Assembly (NCBI GenBank): GCA_040752275.1
Contig: JBFMFH010000104.1
Span: 1-6,278, forward strand
Direction: 5' to 3'
Source of the DNA: JBFMFH01 sp040752275
Lineage (GTDB): Bacteria > Acidobacteriota > Vicinamibacteria > Vicinamibacterales > JAKQTR01
Length of the DNA: 6,278 nt
The notes beneath the pieces were generated by a model. That model was not told the origin of the DNA. It did not search any database and was given only the letters and a program-made list of their open reading frames with translations. Made by a program: the position numbers and the translations under genes. Below are positions 1 through 6,278 of this stretch, piece after piece. The number at the start of each line of letters is the position of its first letter. Position 1 is the first letter of the stretch.

Positions 1-1068
1 CACGCGATGGAGGACGCGTTCAAGATTGGCGTCCCAGGCCAGTTGCGCGAGCTGCGGCGCCTGCTGTACTGCGGCGAGTGGATTCAGAGCCACGTCCTCC
101 ACGTGTTCTTCCTGCACGCGCCGGACTTCCTCGGCTACCAGGACGCGATTCGCATGGCGAAGGACCACGGGCCGCTGGTCCAGCAGGCGCTGAAGCTCAA
201 GAAGATCGGCAACGAGCTGGTGACACTGCTCGGCGGCCGCGAGATTCACCCGATCAGCGTGCGCGTGGGCGGATTCTACAAGGTGCCGACGAGAGCCGAG
301 CTCGCGCCAATCGCGGAACAGCTGAAGTGGGCGAGGGACGCGGCCCTCGACGCCGTCCGGTTCACGGCCACCCTACCCTTCCCGGAATTCGAGCAGGACT
401 ACGAGTTCGTCTCGCTGCGCCACGCGAGCGAGTACCCGTTCAACGAGGGCCGACTCGTGTCGAACCGCGGACTGGACATCAGCGCGCTGGAGTACGACCT
501 GCACTTCGAGGAGCGGCACGTCGCGTACTCGACTGCGCTGCAATCGGTGCACGCCGGCAAGGGACCGTATCTGGTCGGTCCGCTGGCGCGCTACAACCTG
601 AACTACGACATGCTGCCGCCGCTGGCCCGGGAGGCCGCGCACGAAGCCGGGCTGGGGCCGGTGTGCCGCAATCCGTTCAAGAGCATCATCGTTCGTGCCG
701 TCGAGACGGTGTACGCGTGCGACGAGGCGCTGCGAATCATCGGGCAGTACGAACGGCCTGCCGGCCGGCCCGTGGTGGAGTTCAAGCCGATCCCGGGCGT
801 CGGCTATGCGTGCACGGAAGCGCCGCGCGGGTTCCTCTACCATCGGTACCGCATGGACTCGCAGGGGCACGTACTCGACGCCAAGATCGTGCCTCCGACA
901 TCCCAGAACCAGAAGATGATGGAGGCGGACCTCCGGGTGTTCGTCAGCCCGAGGATCGACATGCCGCACGACCAGCTGACCTGGCTGTGCGAGCAGGTCG
1001 TGCGCAACTACGACCCGTGCATCTCGTGCGCGACGCACTTCCTGAAGCTGAAGATCGAAGAGACGTAG
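1..1068 (+). CDS. [NiFe]-hydrogenase large (alpha) subunit, group 3b-like, 5'-truncated by the window edge
   Basis: This is the catalytic subunit of a cytoplasmic [NiFe]-hydrogenase, which oxidises or evolves H2, in this group usually coupled to NADP(H). The frame is open from base 1 (His-Ala before the first Met), and the first visible residues, HAMEDAFKIGVPGQLRELRR, are those that normally follow the N-terminal RxCGxC motif. That motif and roughly 70 residues are therefore off the left edge. The C-terminal nickel-binding motif DPCISCATH is intact, with Cys codons at 1018-1020 and 1027-1029. A nine-residue tail (FLKLKIEET) follows the His at 1036-1038 and should be removed by the maturation protease. 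EAPRG followed by PPTSQNQ, and the DPCISCATHFLKL ending, resemble group 3b (HyhL/sulfhydrogenase alpha) more than HoxH (3d) or MvhA (3c). Subgroup is from memory of the family. Diaphorase and small-subunit genes would be expected upstream. The protease gene follows 76 bp downstream. Confidence 0.95.
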   Translation, partial: HAMEDAFKIGVPGQLRELRRLLYCGEWIQSHVLHVFFLHAPDFLGYQDAIRMAKDHGPLVQQALKLKKIGNELVTLLGGREIHPISVRVGGFYKVPTRAELAPIAEQLKWARDAALDAVRFTATLPFPEFEQDYEFVSLRHASEYPFNEGRLVSNRGLDISALEYDLHFEERHVAYSTALQSVHAGKGPYLVGPLARYNLNYDMLPPLAREAAHEAGLGPVCRNPFKSIIVRAVETVYACDEALRIIGQYERPAGRPVVEFKPIPGVGYACTEAPRGFLYHRYRMDSQGHVLDAKIVPPTSQNQKMMEADLRVFVSPRIDMPHDQLTWLCEQVVRNYDPCISCATHFLKLKIEET

Positions 1069-1129
1069 GCGACCGGCTCCGGCAGGGCGCGACCGCGTGG
1101 GGCGCCACGACGGACGTCAGGCGTCGGGC

Positions 1130-1134
1130 GGAGG
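1130..1134 (+). promoter_or_regulatory. Shine-Dalgarno site of the hydrogenase maturation protease
   Basis: GGAGG lies 10 bases before the ATG at 1145, and a second purine run (AGGGGAG) sits even closer. This favours the ATG at 1145 over the upstream in-frame GTG at 1097, which would add 16 residues without family similarity. The rest of the 76-bp gap after the hydrogenase stop shows no terminator, which fits cotranscription. Confidence 0.6.
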
Positions 1135-1671
1135 CAGGGGAGTGATGGCGGCCCGAATCCCGGTTCAACGGCTCGTCATCGGCATCGGCAACGAGTTCCG
1201 TCAGGACGATGGCGCGGGCATCGCGGCCGCCCGGCGGCTCCGGCACCAGGCGCCCGCTGGTGTGACCGTCCTCGAAAGAAGCGGAGAGGGCACCGGCCTG
1301 ATGGCCGCGTGGCAGGGCGCCGGTTTCGCCATTGTCGTCGATGCCGTGTCGTCGGGCGCCGATCCGGGGACCATCCACCGGTTCGAGGTGACAGGCCCCC
1401 TGGCAGCAGACACCGGCAGCCGGCCGCGTCAGCCGCCGCGGATCTTCCGCGGCACATCGCATCAGATCGGGCTGGGTGAGGCGATTGACCTCGCCGCCGC
1501 CATCGGGGCCTTGCCGGAGCGTCTCGTGATCTACGGGGTCGAGGGGCGGGCGTTCGGCGAGGGGATCGTCCTGTCGCCGGAGGTCGCCCGGGCCGTCGAG
1601 GACGTTGTCGCACGGATGGCGGAGGACATCGGCCGCGAGTGTGAGGGCCGCCTCGCACGCGGCCAGCGTGT

Positions 1672-3792
<2,121 letters not shown>

Positions 3793-3796
3793 CCTC

Positions 3797-3802
3797 ACCT
3801 CC
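3797..3802 (-). promoter_or_regulatory. Shine-Dalgarno site of glgX
   Basis: Read on the minus strand this is GGAGGT. GGAGG is followed by five bases (TGAGG) and then the ATG at 3792-3790. It is the strongest ribosome binding site in the window and decides the glgX start. Confidence 0.7.
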
Positions 3803-3814
3803 GATGCGCCGACA

Positions 3815-3845
3815 ATTCTATCGGGGGAAGCCCCCTCCTTGTCAC
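3815..3845 (-). promoter_or_regulatory. candidate sigma-70-type promoter of glgX
   Basis: On the minus strand, GTGACA (3845-3840, five of six matches to TTGACA) and TAGAAT (3820-3815, five of six to TATAAT) are separated by 19 bases, slightly longer than the ideal 17. Transcription would start near 3808, giving a short leader that contains the GGAGG site. The spacer holds a G5/C5 inverted repeat. The call is by eye; the AT-rich -10 stands out in GC-rich surroundings. Confidence 0.45.
3823..3835. repeat. short inverted repeat in the glgX promoter spacer
   Basis: GGGGG-AAG-CCCCC is a perfect 5-bp inverted repeat with a 3-base centre. It lies between the proposed -35 and -10 of glgX. It could be an operator half-site pair, a DNA structural element or simply low-complexity GC sequence. 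There is no T-run, so it is not a recognisable terminator. Confidence 0.35.
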
Positions 3846-3869
3846 CCTCGCGATACAGACGCTCGGGAC

Positions 3870-3881
3870 CTGCCGCGGCAG
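3870..3881. repeat. 12-bp perfect palindrome upstream of yvcK, possible operator
   Basis: CTGCCGCGGCAG is fully self-complementary. It lies ten bases upstream of the extended -10 of the proposed yvcK promoter, at roughly -27 to -38 from the predicted start site, where a regulator could overlap RNA polymerase contacts. GC-rich DNA produces such palindromes by chance a few times per window, so function is uncertain. Confidence 0.35.
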
Positions 3882-3891
3882 CCGGATCGAC

Positions 3892-3900
3892 TGATACAAT
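3892..3900 (+). promoter_or_regulatory. extended -10 promoter of yvcK, apparently giving a leaderless mRNA
   Basis: TGATACAAT fits the extended -10 pattern TGnTAnnnT exactly and is one of very few AT-rich stretches here. No -35 hexamer is visible 17 bases upstream (GCCGCG), as is common for extended -10 promoters. Transcription should start about 7-8 bases downstream, at or next to the yvcK ATG at 3909. This implies a leaderless or nearly leaderless message. Confidence 0.5.
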
Positions 3901-3908
3901 CAGGGCCG

Positions 3909-4883
3909 ATGTTGTTGCGCACGATGAACGTCGGGTGTTTTGGCGGCGGCACGGGCCTCCCGAGCGTGCTCGGAGGGCTCAAATCGAACCCCTGGGTCGA
4001 TCTCCACGCCATCGTCACCATGTTCGACAGCGGCGGCAGTTCAGGCCAGTTGCGTGACGAATTGGGCGTGCTGCCTCCCGGTGACGTCCTCCGATGCGCG
4101 CTGGCGCTGGCCCGGAACGAAGCCGAAGCCAGACGCCTGCTCTTGGCGAGGTTGCCGACGCTGAGCGACTCCCGGCTGTCCGGCCACACGGGTGGAAACC
4201 TGCTCCTGTCGATGATGGAACGGTACAGCGGCAACTTCCTGACCGCCGTCGAGGGCCTGCGAGAGTTGCTGGGCTGCAAGGGCCGCGTGTGGCCCGTCAG
4301 CATCGACGCCGCCACCCTGTGCGCGCACTACGACGACGGCTCGACGGCGCGCGGCGAGGTCAATGTCGACGCCCACATGGACAACGGCCACCGGATCGTG
4401 GAGATCTGGCTGGAGCCCGCCGTGCGAATCCACCGCAACGTGGATGCGGCGATCCGCGAACTGGACGCCGTCGTCATCGGCCCCGGGAGCTTCTTCACGA
4501 GCCTGATGCCCATCTTCGCCGTCGATGGCGTGAGAGACGCGCTCGCCGCGGTGAAGGGCCCGGTCATCCTGGTGGCCAACCTGCTCACCGAAGGACGGGG
4601 CATGCAGGGCTTCACTGCGGCCGAAGCCGTGCGGCGAACCGAGTCGGCCATCGGCCGCGATGTCGATGCGGTCGTCTTCAACGAGAGCCATCCGTCTGGT
4701 GAAGTCATGGAAGGCTACTCGGCGGAAGAGAAGAGCCTGCTCCCGCTTGGCGACTTGCCACCGAGGGTACGGGTGATCTCGGGGCGGTTCTGGCGCAGGG
4801 GCATCGCGCGCCACGATCGCTCGCGCCTCGGCCACGCGTTGTGGGCCGTCCTGGCCCATACCCTGATGCGATCGGCGGGCTGA
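3909..4883 (+). CDS. yvcK: YvcK/CofD-like family protein (gluconeogenesis factor)
   Basis: This 324-residue soluble protein belongs to the CofD-like Rossmann family. In B. subtilis YvcK is needed on gluconeogenic carbon sources, affects cell shape and binds UDP-GlcNAc; it is not known to be an enzyme. Visible motifs are the nucleotide loop FGGGTGLPSVLGGL at 11-24, the MFDSGGSSGQLRDELGVLPPGD block at 38-59, SGHTGGNLLLSM at 91-102, and IGPGSFFTSLMP further on. Length is normal for the family. Some motifs depart from the Bacillus form (GHTGGN, GSFFTS, ANLLTEGRGMQGFT), so this is a divergent branch. CofD (2-phospho-lactate transferase of F420 synthesis) is less likely because no other F420 genes are seen and the FDSGGSSG block favours YvcK. 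ATG 3909 fits a start at the end of a leaderless promoter; an in-frame ATG at 3924 is the alternative. It is divergent from glgX and probably cotranscribed with the next gene. Confidence 0.88.
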   Translation: MLLRTMNVGCFGGGTGLPSVLGGLKSNPWVDLHAIVTMFDSGGSSGQLRDELGVLPPGDVLRCALALARNEAEARRLLLARLPTLSDSRLSGHTGGNLLLSMMERYSGNFLTAVEGLRELLGCKGRVWPVSIDAATLCAHYDDGSTARGEVNVDAHMDNGHRIVEIWLEPAVRIHRNVDAAIRELDAVVIGPGSFFTSLMPIFAVDGVRDALAAVKGPVILVANLLTEGRGMQGFTAAEAVRRTESAIGRDVDAVVFNESHPSGEVMEGYSAEEKSLLPLGDLPPRVRVISGRFWRRGIARHDRSRLGHALWAVLAHTLMRSAG

Positions 4884-4916
4884 TGAGCCGGACCTGAAGA
4901 CCCCGGGGCGGATCTG

Positions 4917-6170
4917 ATGGACGACACCGCGTTTCGTACGGTCGGCGTGCTCATCGCCGCGCTCGGCGGCGCTGGTGTCGGAGTCGAACGCCAGCGCTCC
5001 GGCCACGCGACGGGGCCCCTCGCTCACTTCGGCGGCGTCCGGACCTTCGCCCTGCTCGGCGGCCTCGCCGGTGCGAGCGGCTGGCTCTGGGCCACGGGCG
5101 CCACCTGGCTGGCGGCGGCGCTTCTGGCGGGCGCCGTCGGCATTGTCCTGATCGGGTACTACGCGGCCGCCCCGCGCAGCATCGATGGAACCACGGAGGT
5201 CGCGGCGCTGGTCACGCTCGCCGCGGGCGTCCTCGCCGGGACGGGATACCTGGCGTTCGCAAGCGGCATCATCGCCCTCACCGTCCTCCTGCTGGCCGAG
5301 AAGACGCGCGTACATGCGATCGTGGACCGGATGGACGACACGGCTGTGCGCGCCGGCTTCCGGTTTGCGGTCATGGCCATCGTGATCCTGCCCCTGCTGC
5401 CGGAGGGGCCGTTCGGGCCGCTCGGGGGGATACGCCCGCGCGAACTGTGGGTGTTCGTCCTGTTCTTCTCGGGGCTGAGCTTTGCCGCGTATCTGGCCCG
5501 ACTGTTCGTCGGCGCCAGGCACGGTTACCTCATCGCCGGGCTGATCGGCGGCCTCATCTCGTCGACGAGCGTGACACTGACTTTTGCGCGGGCAAGCCGC
5601 GCCGAGGGCGAGGACGCGGGCCGCGCGCTCGCTTTCGGGGTCATTGCGGCGTGCACGATGCTGTTCGTGCGTGTGCTGGGTGCCACGGCCGTCCTGTACC
5701 CGCCGTTGGCGGTCGCCCTGGTGCCCCTGCTGTTCCTGCCCTTCGCCGCGGGTGCCGGTGTGACACTAGTGGGCCTGCGCTGGCGTCGGCCCGAGCAGCC
5801 CGACATCCAGCCGCACCGGAACCCGCTCCAGATCCGCGCGGCCCTCGAGATGGCGGCCCTCTTCCAACTCGTGCTCTACGGTGTCGGGATCGTCCGGCGC
5901 ATCTGGGGGGATGTCGGACTCGTGGTGTCCGGAACGATCCTCGGCCTTGCGGACGTCGATGCGCTGATGATCTCGATGGCGAAGACGGCGGGCGCGGAGG
6001 GAGCGGCGGCCGTGCCCGCACTGGCGATTGCCGTCGGCATCCTGTCGAACACGGCGCTCAAGTTCACCCTGGCCGCCGCCATCGGTCGCCGGCCGTTCCG
6101 GCCGATTGTGGCCGTTGGCCTGGCCGTTCAGGCGGCCACTGGTGCAGCCGCCCTCCTGGCGTTCCGCTAG
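4917..6170 (+). CDS. MgtC/SapB family inner-membrane protein with C-terminal DUF4010 domain
   Basis: This 417-residue polytopic membrane protein has about 13-14 hydrophobic segments judged by eye. The first third resembles the MgtC/SapB domain: an N-terminal helix ending in GVGVERQRSG, then GGVRTFALLGGLAGASG and GTTEVAALVTLAAGVLAG. The remainder matches DUF4010-type sequence, with GLIGGLISSTSVTLTFARASR around 205-225 and GTILGLADVDALMISMAK near 340-355. Length is typical for the fused family. Substrate and role are unknown; the MgtC domain is linked elsewhere to Mg2+ limitation and virulence, but that does not show this protein transports magnesium. It begins 33 bp after the yvcK stop with no terminator between, so cotranscription is likely. 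The Shine-Dalgarno is weak (GGGGCGGA just before the ATG). A four-codon ATG reading frame overlaps the yvcK stop and could couple translation, though it is out of frame with this gene. Confidence 0.9.
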   Translation: MDDTAFRTVGVLIAALGGAGVGVERQRSGHATGPLAHFGGVRTFALLGGLAGASGWLWATGATWLAAALLAGAVGIVLIGYYAAAPRSIDGTTEVAALVTLAAGVLAGTGYLAFASGIIALTVLLLAEKTRVHAIVDRMDDTAVRAGFRFAVMAIVILPLLPEGPFGPLGGIRPRELWVFVLFFSGLSFAAYLARLFVGARHGYLIAGLIGGLISSTSVTLTFARASRAEGEDAGRALAFGVIAACTMLFVRVLGATAVLYPPLAVALVPLLFLPFAAGAGVTLVGLRWRRPEQPDIQPHRNPLQIRAALEMAALFQLVLYGVGIVRRIWGDVGLVVSGTILGLADVDALMISMAKTAGAEGAAAVPALAIAVGILSNTALKFTLAAAIGRRPFRPIVAVGLAVQAATGAAALLAFR

Positions 6171-6190
6171 TGCCCTGGAACCGTGATGCC

Positions 6191-6278
6191 TTGCAGAAGT
6201 CCCGGAGCGCGGCGCCCGGCTGGCAAGGCGCGACGACTGAGCATACTCCCGGTATGTGAGGGAGGAGCAACGCCGCCA
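6191..6278. repeat. palindromic intergenic element, cut by the right window edge
   Basis: Starting about 20 bases after the last stop codon is a nested inverted repeat. CATAC (6242-6246) pairs with GTATG (6252-6256) around TCCCG. Further out, TGGC-AA-GGCG (6221-6230) pairs with CGCC-GCCA (6271-6278), giving eight pairs and a two-base bulge, and this arm is still running at the last base. The blocks AAGGCGCGACGA and GAGGAGCAACGCCGC look like a dispersed intergenic repeat that I recall from many Proteobacteria and Acidobacteria, with variable outer arms around a conserved core; this is memory, not a search. No coding potential is apparent. It may also serve as the transcription terminator of the yvcK-mgtC unit if its right arm carries a T-run. 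Confidence 0.6.

Noticed and set aside
1097..1144. GTG at 1097 as start of the maturation protease
   Set aside because: It would add 16 low-complexity residues and lacks the good Shine-Dalgarno placement found for the ATG at 1145.
78..1145. 355-codon open frame in another frame of the hydrogenase gene
   Set aside because: The Arg/Pro/Gly/Ala-rich sequence has no family likeness, while the overlapping frame encodes a clear hydrogenase subunit.
4883..4897. Four-codon ATG frame (MSRT) overlapping the yvcK stop
   Set aside because: Too short to call a gene and out of frame with the next gene; it may be chance, with translational coupling only a possibility.
4901..4908. CCCCGGGG palindrome between yvcK and the membrane protein gene
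   Set aside because: Only eight GC bases without loop or T-run; expected by chance and not a credible terminator.
4041..5522. 493-codon open frame on the minus strand across yvcK and the membrane protein gene
   Set aside because: It spans two well-supported genes on the opposite strand and has a biased Arg/Gly/Ala/Asp composition typical of high-GC antisense frames.
6202..6219. Local hairpin CCGG-A-GC...GC-CCGG as an intrinsic terminator
   Set aside because: It has a bulge, a small loop and no following T-run, and it is better explained as part of one arm of the larger palindromic element.

Overview
The DNA is strongly GC-rich, with G or C at most third codon positions. It packs four confident protein genes into 6.3 kb and reads as an ordinary bacterial chromosome segment. 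The gene mix is a group 3b-like cytoplasmic [NiFe]-hydrogenase, a GlgX-type glycogen debranching enzyme, a YvcK/CofD-like protein and an MgtC/SapB-DUF4010 membrane protein. This would fit a high-GC Acidobacteriota member (Vicinamibacteria-like) or a related deltaproteobacterial or myxobacterial lineage. That placement is an inference from gene content and style, and no marker gene is present to fix it.

Layout: positions 1-1068 (+) hold the 3' three quarters of a hydrogenase large subunit; its 5' end lies off the left edge. A 76-bp gap with a Shine-Dalgarno site leads to the dedicated hydrogenase maturation endopeptidase (1145-1720, +). The last 49 bp of that gene overlap, tail to tail, the 3' end of glgX on the minus strand (1672-3792). 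A 116-bp divergent intergenic region (3793-3908) carries a candidate promoter for each direction, a 12-bp perfect palindrome and a small G5/C5 inverted repeat. To the right lie yvcK (3909-4883, +) and, 33 bp further on, an MgtC/DUF4010 gene (4917-6170, +), probably cotranscribed. The window ends inside a palindromic intergenic element (about 6191-6278 and beyond).

How the genes work together: the hydrogenase large subunit and the protease form a functional pair. The protease removes the short C-terminal tail of the large subunit once nickel is inserted. GlgX debranches glycogen for degradation. YvcK-family proteins are linked in other bacteria to growth on gluconeogenic carbon and to envelope metabolism. 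A shared divergent control region for glgX and yvcK is therefore plausible but unproven. The membrane protein downstream of yvcK has no assigned substrate.

I see no mobile element, CRISPR array, RNA gene or new multi-gene defence-like system. The most curious items are the palindromic element cut by the right edge and the apparently leaderless yvcK promoter.
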